Positions 1 to 8,170 of a DNA stretch of 64,000 nucleotides are shown piece by piece. The notes under the pieces were generated by a model. That model made no database searches. It was not told the origin of the DNA and saw only the letters and a program-made list of their open reading frames with translations. Source of the DNA: Sphaerisporangium flaviroseum. GTDB lineage: Bacteria; Actinomycetota; Actinomycetes; Streptosporangiales; Streptosporangiaceae. Within the stretch, counting starts at the first letter, position 1, and each line of letters begins with the position of its first letter. A program made the position numbers and the translations under genes. The stretch is from positions 124,001 to 188,000 of the forward strand of contig NZ_BAAAZR010000040.1 in the NCBI RefSeq assembly GCF_039537005.1. Reading direction: 5' to 3'.

Positions 1-437
1 ATCACGTGCAGCCGCAGGCCGACCGGGTTCTCCGGGTCGTTTCGCACGCCGCTGTCGACCCCGTACCGCCCAAGGACGGTCTGTTCCAGCCGGAACCCTC
101 TCAGGGCCGACCCGAAACCGTCCCCCGGCCGCTTCCCCACCTCGAACAGTGCGGTGATGACGTCCTGGGCCGCCGCCGAGGCGGTGGCGACGTTCTTGGG
201 CGCGAGCCGCCCGTCGCGGAGCAGGTACACGCTCGCCGCCGCCCCCCGTGCGCTGACCACCGGGGCGGGTCCGGCGTCGACCACGTCCGTCGCATCGACG
301 CCGCACGCCGTCGTACCGGCCATGGTCAGCAGCAGGGCCGGTACGACGAGGCGGCGGGCGCGCCGGGCCGTACTCGTGGGGCCGGGGGCTCGGCCTCGTC
401 GATCCACGGCCCGCAGGGCGCGTCTGGGAGGCCTCAT
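1..437 (-). CDS. Putative lipoprotein linked to two-component system (3' end outside window)
   Basis: The frame opens with an ATG that overlaps the stop of the upstream histidine kinase (ATGA) and runs off the window edge, so the C-terminus is missing. About 145 residues are visible. They begin with a basic stretch rich in Arg, then a hydrophobic segment (VVPALLLTMAG) and a Cys in the context AGTTACG near residue 45, which fits a loose lipobox. The rest is soluble, with no motif I recognise. Kinase-regulator pairs of the AfsQ and MtrAB types in actinobacteria are commonly followed by a lipoprotein gene, and the overlap suggests translational coupling. A role as an accessory to the sensor is inference only. 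Confidence 0.7.
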   Translation of the reverse strand, partial: MRPPRRALRAVDRRGRAPGPTSTARRARRLVVPALLLTMAGTTACGVDATDVVDAGPAPVVSARGAAASVYLLRDGRLAPKNVATASAAAQDVITALFEVGKRPGDGFGSALRGFRLEQTVLGRYGVDSGVRNDPENPVGLRLHV

Positions 438-1873
438 GGGTGCGGTATCCAGACGGTGAACTGGGTGCCGGGGTCGCAGAGCTCGACCTGGATCGTGCCG
501 CCGTGCAGTTCGGCGTTGGCCCGGGCGATCGCGAGGCCGAGCCCGCTTCCCTCGCTGCGCGCCCGCCCCGCGCCGACCTTGTAGAAGCGCTCGAAGACGT
601 GCGGCAGCGCCTCCTGGGGGATTCCCTTTCCCCGGTCGCGCACCTTCACCTCCAAGCCGCTGCGGAGGGCGCGCGCGGTCACCGTCACCGGGGACGCGCC
701 GTGGTACAGCGCATTGCCCATCAGATTGGCGACGATGACGTCGAAGCGCCGGGGGTCGAGCGAGAACGACAGCCCGCGCGGGACGTCCAGGCGTACACGC
801 CCGGTCCATCCCCGTATCTCCAGGCAGTCGGCCAGTGCGACGCCGACGTCGACGTTCTCCCTGCTCAGCACGGCGGCGCCCGAGTCGAGCCTGCTGGCCT
901 CGATGAGATGCTCCACCAGGATCCTCAACCGGTTGATCTCGCGCACCACGAGGTCGACCGCCTTGCCGGCGTCCGGAGGCAGGCGCTCGGCCTCCTCGGT
1001 CAGCATGTCGGTCACCGCGGTCATCGCCGTCAGGGGAGTGCGCAGCTCGTGCGAGACGTCAGCCACGAACCGCCGGGACATCGCCTCCAGGGCGCGCAGC
1101 TCCGACACCGTCTGCTCCAGGGCGGAGGCGGTGTCGTTGAACGTCGCGGTCAGCCCGGCGAGCTCGTCCCTGCCGTGCACGGGCAGGCGCGTGTCCAGGC
1201 GCCCGGCGCCCAGCGCCCGGGCGGCGTCGCCGAGTCGGCGTACGGGCAGCAGGACGCTCCGCGCGGACACCAGCGCGACGGTGAGCGCGACCGCCAGCGT
1301 GATCCCCCCTGCCTGGGCCAGGGCGGTGCGCAGCCGTGCGAGGACCCCGTCCTCTTCCTTCAGGGAGACGAACACGAAGACCGTCATGCCGGTCGGCCTG
1401 ACCGCCCCGGTACGGGTCAGCCGGTGGACCTGGGTGCCGATCAGCAGCCAGGGGTCGTCCCGGATCAGCAGCCGCTCGCGGACCATGCGCGACGCGGCCT
1501 GCCTGCGGACCTCGGCCGGGACGTCGGCGAGCCCGAGGCTCGTGCCGGTGCTCAGCCGCTCCTGGTCGCCGTACCGCAGGATCACCTGGCGGTCCGGCCC
1601 GCCCAGCGATTCGGCGAGGTCGTTGAGGTCGCTCTCGGTGACCACCGAGTCGGTCGGCCAGAGCAGGTCGCTGGTGCCGATGGGCAGCGAGATCCGCTCG
1701 AGGACGTCCCGTACGTCGACGACGGCGCCGTTCTCCGCCCTGTCCAGCAGCGCGCGGCGGACGAGCTGGAAGCCGATGCCCGCGACCAGGGCCGAGGCGG
1801 TCACCGCGACGAGGACGAAGGTGACGACGAGCCGGCCGCGCAGTCCGGTGGGACGACGGCGGCCGATGTTCAT
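434..1873 (-). CDS. Sensor histidine kinase, AfsQ2-like
   Basis: A 479-residue membrane sensor kinase. The start ATG overlaps the stop of the response regulator; the open frame extends further upstream only as a shadow of that regulator. Visible in order are an N-terminal membrane helix after a basic stretch, an extracytoplasmic loop of about 130 residues, a second helix, a HAMP segment (VRRLGDAARALGAGRLDTRL), a HisKA box with the phospho-acceptor His in VSHELRTPLT, and an HATPase domain with N box (NLMGNALYHGA) and G boxes (DRGKGIP, GSGLGLAIA). It should autophosphorylate and pass phosphate to the adjacent OmpR-type regulator. Resemblance to Streptomyces AfsQ2 rests on gene order and the upstream DNA motif, so the name is tentative. 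Confidence 0.93.
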   Translation of the reverse strand: MNIGRRRPTGLRGRLVVTFVLVAVTASALVAGIGFQLVRRALLDRAENGAVVDVRDVLERISLPIGTSDLLWPTDSVVTESDLNDLAESLGGPDRQVILRYGDQERLSTGTSLGLADVPAEVRRQAASRMVRERLLIRDDPWLLIGTQVHRLTRTGAVRPTGMTVFVFVSLKEEDGVLARLRTALAQAGGITLAVALTVALVSARSVLLPVRRLGDAARALGAGRLDTRLPVHGRDELAGLTATFNDTASALEQTVSELRALEAMSRRFVADVSHELRTPLTAMTAVTDMLTEEAERLPPDAGKAVDLVVREINRLRILVEHLIEASRLDSGAAVLSRENVDVGVALADCLEIRGWTGRVRLDVPRGLSFSLDPRRFDVIVANLMGNALYHGASPVTVTARALRSGLEVKVRDRGKGIPQEALPHVFERFYKVGAGRARSEGSGLGLAIARANAELHGGTIQVELCDPGTQFTVWIPHP

Positions 1874-2550
1874 GGCGGGCTGAAGCGGTACCCGAACCCG
1901 CGCACCGTGTGGATGAACACCGGCTCGGCCGGGACAGGCTCGATCTTGGCCCGGATGCGCTGCACACAGGCGTCCACCAGGCGGGAGTCGGCCACGTGGT
2001 TGTGGTCCCAGACCGCGCGCAACAGGTAACGGCGGTTGAGCACCTGCCCCGGGTGGCGGACCAGTTCGAGCAGCAGGCGCAGTTCGGTCGGGGTGAGGTG
2101 GATCTCCCGGTTGGCCAGGGTCACCTTCAGCGCTCCCCGGTCGACCACCAGGTCGCCGAAGCTGATGCGGTCCGCGGAGGCCGACTCCAGGCGGCGCAGC
2201 ACCGCCCGGATGCGGGCGTCGAGGACGCGCGGCTCCACGGGCTTGACCACGTAGTCGTCCGCGCCCGCCTCCAGCCCGACCACCATGTCGAGGTCGTCGC
2301 CCCGCGCGGTGAGCAGGATGATCGGCAGCGAGTCGAGCCTGCGGATGCGGCGGCACACCTCCACACCGTCGATCCCGGGCAACATCACGTCGAGGATGAC
2401 GATTTCGGGACGGCGGGCACGCACATGGTCGAGGGCTTCCTCGCCGGTCGCGTACGCGGTGACGGAGTGACCTTGCCGCGTGAGCGCCAGCTCCAGCCCC
2501 GTCCGAACTGAGGGGTCGTCTTCAACGAGCAGGATGCCGGCCACCCGCAC
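1870..2550 (-). CDS. OmpR-family response regulator, AfsQ1-like
   Basis: A 226-residue DNA-binding regulator. The receiver domain (about 1-120) has the acidic pair VEDD, the phospho-acceptor Asp in VILDVMLPGIDG and the conserved Lys in DDYVVKP. A winged-helix Trans_reg_C domain follows (LTPTELRLLLELVRHPG through VDACVQRIRAKIE, ending VRGFGYRF). It starts with GTG; a second GTG lies 6 nt downstream. It is the first gene of an operon with the kinase and lipoprotein, each joined by a 4-nt overlap. About 33 nt upstream is a palindrome matching the GTnAC-n6-GTnAC pattern reported for Streptomyces AfsQ1, so autoregulation is plausible. Confidence 0.93.
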   Translation of the reverse strand: MRVAGILLVEDDPSVRTGLELALTRQGHSVTAYATGEEALDHVRARRPEIVILDVMLPGIDGVEVCRRIRRLDSLPIILLTARGDDLDMVVGLEAGADDYVVKPVEPRVLDARIRAVLRRLESASADRISFGDLVVDRGALKVTLANREIHLTPTELRLLLELVRHPGQVLNRRYLLRAVWDHNHVADSRLVDACVQRIRAKIEPVPAEPVFIHTVRGFGYRFSPP

Positions 2551-2582
2551 ATTATGGCTTAAAGTCCGATATCCCCTTCTGT

Positions 2583-2598
2583 GTCACAGAACTGTGAC
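2583..2598. promoter_or_regulatory. Candidate AfsQ1-type operator (perfect inverted repeat)
   Basis: GTCACAGAACTGTGAC has two 7-bp arms around AA. It also reads as GTCAC-n6-GTGAC, a full match to the GTnAC-n6-GTnAC box described for AfsQ1. It sits between the divergent regulator gene (start 2550) and the transglycosylase gene (start 2926). Apart from this box I see only a weaker GTTAC/GTAAC pair near 2837-2861 in the 375-nt gap 2551-2925. Confidence 0.55.
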
Positions 2599-2925
2599 CT
2601 GGCGCCGACCCGAACCCGATAGTAGCTATGGAGCCTTGAGGTGGTCCGCGCCCGATCACGAGTCCCATGCCGCCCTTCAGGTCATGTCCGCCTGGACGGT
2701 CGGGGGGATCCGCGCTCTGCCCGCGGACGCACCTCCAGGGCGGTTCGCCGCTCCGCCGCCCTCCGGCGCGGGGGTCCGGAGGGCGGACCGCGGATCGCGA
2801 GTGTGGCGAAAGTCACATCTGACCGGAAAAGCGCACGTTACTGATGGGTTAGGTCAGGTAACCGTCAAATAACTTCCACGTTTGGGTTGCGAACCACCCC
2901 CCATGTCAAGGCAAGCTCATAGGCC

Positions 2926-3663
2926 GTGAGCTCAGGTCAGCAGTTACGGGATAGGCGAAGCAGGCGGGACGACGATTACGTCAAGCCGCCGCGTGGCCGT
3001 GCCCGGCAACGGCCACCACGCGGTTCACGGCTGACCCCCAAGCGGATCATGGTCATCGGCCTGTCCCTCGCGGTGGTCGCGGCCCTGGGTGTCTTCACGG
3101 TCAAGACCATGCAGGAGAACGAGGCCGCCAAGTCCAGCGCGCTCACGCTGGAGGAGCTCATGCGCGGGGTGAACGACCCGTTCGCGCCCGACCCCGAGAC
3201 CGACGCGCTGAAGGCCGTCGCGGCCCAGGCCCAGCGGGCGCACGACATCAAGAAGGCCCGCCAGGCGAACGCTCCCGGATGGGACCCGGTGAAGATCGTC
3301 AAGGAGGCGCCGGGGGGCGGGGGCTTCAGCCCGCAGGCGTTCCCGCCCGGCTCCAAGCCTGATCCCGGCAGCAACAAGGCGCTCGGCCAGAAGATGGCCG
3401 CCGCCAGGGGCTGGTCCGGCGAGTGGGGCTGCCTGGAGAAGCTCTGGGACAAGGAAAGCAACTGGAACGAGCGGGCGATGAACCGCAGCAGCGGCGCCTA
3501 CGGCATCCCCCAGGCCCTGCCCGGCCCCAAGATGGCGAGCGCGGGCAGCGACTGGCAGGTCAACCCCGCGACCCAGATCAAGTGGGGTCTCGGCTACATC
3601 GCGGCCCGCTACAAGTCCCCCTGCGGCGCGTGGGCCCACTCGCAGTCCGTCGGCTGGTACTGA
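2926..3663 (+). CDS. Membrane-anchored lytic transglycosylase-like protein
   Basis: A 245-residue protein that probably cleaves peptidoglycan glycan strands at the outer membrane face. A basic cytoplasmic N-terminus of about 40 residues (RDRRSRRDDD, RGRARQRPPRG) is followed by one hydrophobic helix at about 45-60 (VIGLSLAVVAALGVF), then a linker rich in Ala, Pro and Gly. The C-terminal 80 residues carry the actinobacterial SLT-like signature: WGCLEKLWDKESNWNERA with the catalytic Glu in KESNW, then SGAYGIPQALPG and a terminal AWAHSQSVGWY. The start is GTG with only a weak AGG ahead of it. It diverges from the AfsQ-like operon. Confidence 0.88.
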   Translation: MSSGQQLRDRRSRRDDDYVKPPRGRARQRPPRGSRLTPKRIMVIGLSLAVVAALGVFTVKTMQENEAAKSSALTLEELMRGVNDPFAPDPETDALKAVAAQAQRAHDIKKARQANAPGWDPVKIVKEAPGGGGFSPQAFPPGSKPDPGSNKALGQKMAAARGWSGEWGCLEKLWDKESNWNERAMNRSSGAYGIPQALPGPKMASAGSDWQVNPATQIKWGLGYIAARYKSPCGAWAHSQSVGWY

Positions 3664-3784
3664 CCGCGCCCGCCGTCGGTCTCTGCTGGAACGGCTCTGA
3701 ACAGCGCGAACTCTTAGTCAGGGTTGTTTGACGTTTCGGCAAGCCTGACGGCGTCGCGGCGTCGCGCGTCGCACGCTGACCCAC

Positions 3785-5785
3785 ATGGGTGTGAAGGTCA
3801 GCGTGGTGGTGCCGGTATCAGAGCCAGGCCCGGACGATGACGCGTTCGACGCGTGCGTACGTTCGCTCCTGGAGCAGTCCATGCCGTCGGACGAGTACGA
3901 AGTGATCTTCGCGGACGACAGGTCCGGGGACGGCACGAGGGAACGCCTCGACGCCGTCGCGGCCGTCCGGCCGAACGTCAGGGTCCTGCACCTGGAGCAC
4001 ACCGGCTCGCCGGCGCGTGGCCGCAACGTGGGCCTCGCCGTGGCCAAGGGCGAGTACGTCTACCTGCTGGGTCAGCGTGACCGGCTGGAGCGCGTGGCGC
4101 TCGAGATGATGTACCGGACCGCCGTGGAGACCGACGCCGACGTGCTGATCGGCCGGCTGGTCAGCGGCGACAACCCGCCGGCCAGGGCCTTCAGCCGCAA
4201 CCGGGAACGCGCCGACGTGCTGCGCGACCGCCTCCTGGCACTGCCCACGGCGCACAAGCTCTTCCGCCGCGCCTTTCTCGACACGCGGGACATCCGCTTC
4301 TCCGAGGTCGAGCCCGAGCTGTCGGAGCAGGCGTTCGTCGTCAAGGCGTACCTGACCGCCAAGATCATCGCAGTGCTCGCCGACCAGGTGTGCTGCCACC
4401 TGGGCCCCGAACCCGACGGCCCGGTGGATCCGAGCGCCCACGCCGCCGGGATCCGAGCCGTGCTCGACGTCATCGACGCCCACAGCGGCCCGGGGGAGCA
4501 GCGGGACCAGCTGTACGCCCACTGGTTCCGCACCGGCGTGCTGCGCATGCTGGGCGGGCGCCGCCTGCTGTCCGCGCGCCCGGACCAGCGCGCCGCCATG
4601 TTCGCCGAGCTTCGCGAGCTGACCCGGGAGCGATTCCCCGAGGAGCTGGATCGCCATCTGCCGGTCCATCTTGGCGCCCGGGCGGTTCTGGTCAGATCCG
4701 GCGAACTGGGGCGCCTGGTGGCCCTCAGCGAGGCGTCCCGGGGTACGTCAGTGCACGCGGAGCTCCGTGATGTGCGCTGGGAGGACGGCAGCCTGATCCT
4801 CGACCTCGCGGTGGAGATCGTCGACGGTCAGGGGGCGCCCATGACCTTCAGGGCCGACGGCGACCGCCTGTTCTGGACGCCGCCGCTCGGCGATCTCACC
4901 CTGCCGCCGCAGGTGGCCGACGTGACCGAGGCCGTGGCCCGAGCCCGGATGGAGATCTACATCCGCCACGTCGACTACGGGCTGATCTTCTTCATCCCGG
5001 TGGCAGGCGAGGTCTGCCGATCCCAGGAAGGCGACAGGGTGCGCGTCTGGGCGGTGGGCCGGGCCCGGCTCGACGTCGACACCGCCGCCCTCGGACGTCC
5101 CCTGCGCTCGGGCGAGTGGGAGGTGCACGTGCGCATGTACGGCGGTGCCCACCAGGCCAGAACCCGCGTCGCGGGACACCGTGGTGCCCAGCTGAGCTGC
5201 GTCGGCGTGCTCGCCGGGCAACCGCGCAGGCTGGTCATCCCCTGCTGGTCGGACAGGCGGGAACTCAGCGTGTGCGTCGAGCCCCGGTCGTTCTCCGAGT
5301 CGATCCTGCTCGTCTCCCCCGGAGCGTCGGTCACCCACCGGGAGGGGCACGTGTTCGTCGTCCTGCCGGTCCCGTACGTCCCGCCGAGCGGCGGGCCGGC
5401 GGCGGAGATGGTGCTGCGGCAGATCGCCAGCCGGGGACGGGTCATCACCGTTCCCGCGCTCGTCGAGCCGGGGGTCCCCGGCCGCTTCCCGGGCCAGCTC
5501 GTCGCCAAGGTCCCGGTCCGCCGGTTCCCCGGCGACGGCTGCCTGGGACGCGGGCTGTGGGCGCCCCAGCTCAGGGTCGACGGCAAGGAGACCGACCTGC
5601 GGTTCGTCCTGGAGATCGGCAGCGGGGGACGGGCCAGGATCCAGGCCGGCGGCGAGCCGGGCACCCTCGCGGTCCGCCGCTCGACGCTGGGCAAGCTGAT
5701 GTCCCACACGCCCGGCGGCAAATACGCCCTGCGCCTGGCCCAAGCCCTCCAGCAGCGCTACCTCCCCTCCCCGCCTCCGGACTGA
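3785..5785 (+). CDS. Large family 2 glycosyltransferase with C-terminal extension
   Basis: A 666-residue protein with an N-terminal GT-A domain of about 240 residues: VKVSVVVPVSEP, then the nucleotide-binding FADDRSGDGTRERLD and the acceptor region SPARGRNVGLAVAKGEYVYLL. The remaining 400 residues look like beta-rich extension domains, as in actinobacterial or staphylococcal polymer glycosyltransferases. The expected DXD metal site after the EYVYLL strand reads GQRDRL, so only one Asp remains. This may change the metal dependence or donor, or mean lost activity. No signal peptide or membrane helix is seen. It probably modifies a wall polymer or exopolysaccharide; donor and acceptor are unknown. 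No clear Shine-Dalgarno site precedes the ATG. Confidence 0.8.
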   Translation: MGVKVSVVVPVSEPGPDDDAFDACVRSLLEQSMPSDEYEVIFADDRSGDGTRERLDAVAAVRPNVRVLHLEHTGSPARGRNVGLAVAKGEYVYLLGQRDRLERVALEMMYRTAVETDADVLIGRLVSGDNPPARAFSRNRERADVLRDRLLALPTAHKLFRRAFLDTRDIRFSEVEPELSEQAFVVKAYLTAKIIAVLADQVCCHLGPEPDGPVDPSAHAAGIRAVLDVIDAHSGPGEQRDQLYAHWFRTGVLRMLGGRRLLSARPDQRAAMFAELRELTRERFPEELDRHLPVHLGARAVLVRSGELGRLVALSEASRGTSVHAELRDVRWEDGSLILDLAVEIVDGQGAPMTFRADGDRLFWTPPLGDLTLPPQVADVTEAVARARMEIYIRHVDYGLIFFIPVAGEVCRSQEGDRVRVWAVGRARLDVDTAALGRPLRSGEWEVHVRMYGGAHQARTRVAGHRGAQLSCVGVLAGQPRRLVIPCWSDRRELSVCVEPRSFSESILLVSPGASVTHREGHVFVVLPVPYVPPSGGPAAEMVLRQIASRGRVITVPALVEPGVPGRFPGQLVAKVPVRRFPGDGCLGRGLWAPQLRVDGKETDLRFVLEIGSGGRARIQAGGEPGTLAVRRSTLGKLMSHTPGGKYALRLAQALQQRYLPSPPPD

Positions 5786-5951
5786 GAGGTCTTCCCTTCG
5801 GCGCTCCACCCCTGAGCACCTGCGGCCGGCCCTCAGCGCGAGCACCCGGGCGTGCGAGGGCGACTTGAATGCCTCATCCTGGGGTTTTCCGCAGGGTGGA
5901 GTACGGGATATCGCAATGGTGGCGGCGGGGCCGCCTGCCTAGCTTCAGGTG

Positions 5952-7541
5952 ATGGTCCACCTCAGGAACACCGGCATCCCTCTCCGGCGGGGCCGCCTCT
6001 CGGCGGTCCTCCGCGCTCTCCCGCGCCGAGTGCGCGGCGTTCAGCGACTCGCGCCGCCGCGCCGCGTCTTCGCCGTCCCGCTCCTCCTGCTTGTCGTGAC
6101 GCTCGCCTCGGCACCGCCGGGTTTCGGGGACGTGCGGGACGACGAGCTCACCCCCGCGTCCGTCGACCGGTTCGTGGAGCAGTACCGCCGCGCGACCGGC
6201 CTCCCCGGGGTCGCCGTGGCCGTCACCAAGGGTGAGCGGATCGTCCACGCCGCCGGGTACGGCCGCGCACCCTCCGGAGAGCGCGTCACGGCGGACACCC
6301 CCATGGCCGTGGCCTCCGTGAGCAAGTCCTTCACCGCGCTGGCGGTCATGCAGCTCGTGGAGAAGGGGAAGGTGCGGCTCGACGCGCCGGTGCGCGACCA
6401 TCTCCCCGAGTTCGTGATGGCCGACGGCCGTGCCGCCACGATCACGGTCCGCCAGCTGCTGAACCAGACGTCGGGCATGGCCGACTCGACGTTCCACGAG
6501 AAGAGCCTCCCGCAGCCGGACTCCCTGCGGGAGGCGGTCGCACGGCTGAGACCCGCCCGGCTCGCCACCGCGCCCGGAACCCACTGGAGCTACCACAACA
6601 CCAACTTCCAGGTCGCGGCACGGCTGGTCGAGGTGGTCGGCGGAGAGCCCTTCGCCGCCTACATGAAGGCTCACGTGTTCGCGCCGCTCGGGATGCGGCA
6701 CAGTGTCACGGTCGACACCGAACGCGACCTGCCGCCCAGCGCGCGAGGGCACCTGTACATCCTCGGTCGTCCCGTGCCGCTCCCCGAGCCGCATGGATTC
6801 GGCAACGGCTCAGGCGGTGTGATCAGCAGCGCCGCCGACCTGACGCACTGGATGATCGCGCAGAACGATCAGGGCCGCGGACTCGGCGGCGTCCGCGTCG
6901 TCTCCGCGCGGAGCATCGCGGAGATGCGTACGCCTTCCAGTGCCGGCCGTTCCTACGCCCTCGGCTGGTCACTGGGCAGCACTCCGAACGGGGCCCCGGT
7001 CGTGAAGCACGGCGGCGACCTGTTCACCTCCACCGCGGAGGTGGTGCTGCTGCCGGAGACGGGATACGGCATCGCGGTCATGGCCGGCACCGGCCTGGCG
7101 TTCGACGACGCGGGCGCCATCGCCGACGCGCTGGTGGCCATGGCCGAGGGCAGGCGGCCGGTGTCACCACCGGCGGTGTCACCCTTCCTGCTCATCGACG
7201 TGACGCTTGCGGTCGCCACCGCGGTGACCCTCGTCCTGGCCGCGCTCGGGCTCGCGCGCTCACGACGGTGGGCCGTGCGCCGTACCGGCCGTTCCCGGTG
7301 GGGCACGGCGTCACGGCTCGCGCTCTACGTCCTGCCGGCCGCGCTGTGCGCGACCGCCGCCCCGATCTTCCGGGTCCTCTCCAGGGGGCGCGACATCGCC
7401 TGGATCCAGCTCTTCTACATCTACCCGACCTTCATGATCTGGCTGGTGACCGCGACACTGCTCACCATCGCCGTGCTCGCGACCCGCACCTTCCATCTCG
7501 TACGACCGCGGACCGAAGGCGACGCTCAGGCGTTCAGGTAG
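5952..7541 (+). CDS. Membrane serine hydrolase, class C beta-lactamase/PBP4-like family
   Basis: A 529-residue serine hydrolase. After a basic N-terminus and signal-like segment (VFAVPLLLLVVTLASAPPG) comes a beta-lactamase fold with the active-site SVSK (SxxK) near residue 125, the YHN (YxN) motif, and HGGD near 355 as the third motif. The last 140 residues carry about three membrane helices with basic turns. Members of this family act as D-Ala peptidases, esterases or amide hydrolases at the cell surface; the substrate cannot be told. I chose the ATG at 5952 over the GTG 3 nt upstream because TAGCTT lies 6 nt before it, as in other leaderless genes here. The 3' end overlaps the convergent regulator gene by 16 nt. 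The gap 5786-5951 shows nothing else clear. Confidence 0.9.
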   Translation: MVHLRNTGIPLRRGRLSAVLRALPRRVRGVQRLAPPRRVFAVPLLLLVVTLASAPPGFGDVRDDELTPASVDRFVEQYRRATGLPGVAVAVTKGERIVHAAGYGRAPSGERVTADTPMAVASVSKSFTALAVMQLVEKGKVRLDAPVRDHLPEFVMADGRAATITVRQLLNQTSGMADSTFHEKSLPQPDSLREAVARLRPARLATAPGTHWSYHNTNFQVAARLVEVVGGEPFAAYMKAHVFAPLGMRHSVTVDTERDLPPSARGHLYILGRPVPLPEPHGFGNGSGGVISSAADLTHWMIAQNDQGRGLGGVRVVSARSIAEMRTPSSAGRSYALGWSLGSTPNGAPVVKHGGDLFTSTAEVVLLPETGYGIAVMAGTGLAFDDAGAIADALVAMAEGRRPVSPPAVSPFLLIDVTLAVATAVTLVLAALGLARSRRWAVRRTGRSRWGTASRLALYVLPAALCATAAPIFRVLSRGRDIAWIQLFYIYPTFMIWLVTATLLTIAVLATRTFHLVRPRTEGDAQAFR

Positions 7542-8170
7542 CGCAGGATGGCCAGGACCCGCCGGCTGTAGCCGGGGGTGCGGTCGAGGCCCAGCTTGTC
7601 GAAGATCGCGTTGACGTGTTTCTCCACCGCGCTCTGCGATACGTACAGCCGCTCGGCGATGGCGGAGTTGACCAGGCCCTGTGCCAGCTGCTCCAGAACC
7701 TGGCGCTCGCGCGGGGTCAGCCTGGCCAGTGGGTCCACGTGGGCGGTCCGGGCCAGCAGGCGGCGCACCACCTCCGGGTCGAAGGCGGTGCCACCCGCGT
7801 GGATCCGTTCCAGCGCGGCCAGGAACTCCGGGACCTCCGTCACCCGGTCCTTCAGGAGGTACCCCAGGCCCTCCGGCGCCGTGGACAGCAGCCTGGCGGC
7901 GTAGAAGGTCTCCACGTACTGCGACAGCACCAGCACGCCGATGTCCGGCCGGCGTTCACGGATCTCCAGCGATGCCCGCAGCCCTTCGCTGGTGTGGGTG
8001 GGCGGCATGCGCACATCCACGACCACGACGTCCGGCCGGTGCTCGTCCACGGCGGCCAGCAACGCCCCGGCGTCACCGACTCCGGCGGCCACCTCATGAC
8101 CCGCGTCCTCCAGCAGCCTCTTCAGCCCTTCGCGCAGCAGGACCGAGTCATCGGCGAGAATCACCCGCAT
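7526..8170 (-). CDS. NarL/LuxR-family response regulator
   Basis: A 214-residue two-component regulator. The receiver domain has ADD near residues 5-7, the phospho-acceptor Asp in VVVVDVRMPP and the Lys in YLLKDRV. A LuxR-type helix-turn-helix is at the C-terminus (LTPRERQVLEQLAQG, then SAIAERLYVSQSAVEKHV). The start ATG overlaps the 3' end of its kinase gene by 10 nt. It is transcribed convergently with the serine hydrolase. Targets are unknown. Confidence 0.94.
   Translation of the reverse strand: MRVILADDSVLLREGLKRLLEDAGHEVAAGVGDAGALLAAVDEHRPDVVVVDVRMPPTHTSEGLRASLEIRERRPDIGVLVLSQYVETFYAARLLSTAPEGLGYLLKDRVTEVPEFLAALERIHAGGTAFDPEVVRRLLARTAHVDPLARLTPRERQVLEQLAQGLVNSAIAERLYVSQSAVEKHVNAIFDKLGLDRTPGYSRRVLAILRYLNA

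Noticed and set aside
434..2356. 640-residue version of the histidine kinase
   Set aside because: The upstream 160 residues are the shadow of the response regulator; the true start overlaps its stop codon.
2600..2925. Cyclic di-AMP (ydaO-type) riboswitch before the transglycosylase gene
   Set aside because: Such riboswitches precede wall hydrolase genes in actinobacteria, but the conserved ydaO blocks are not visible here.
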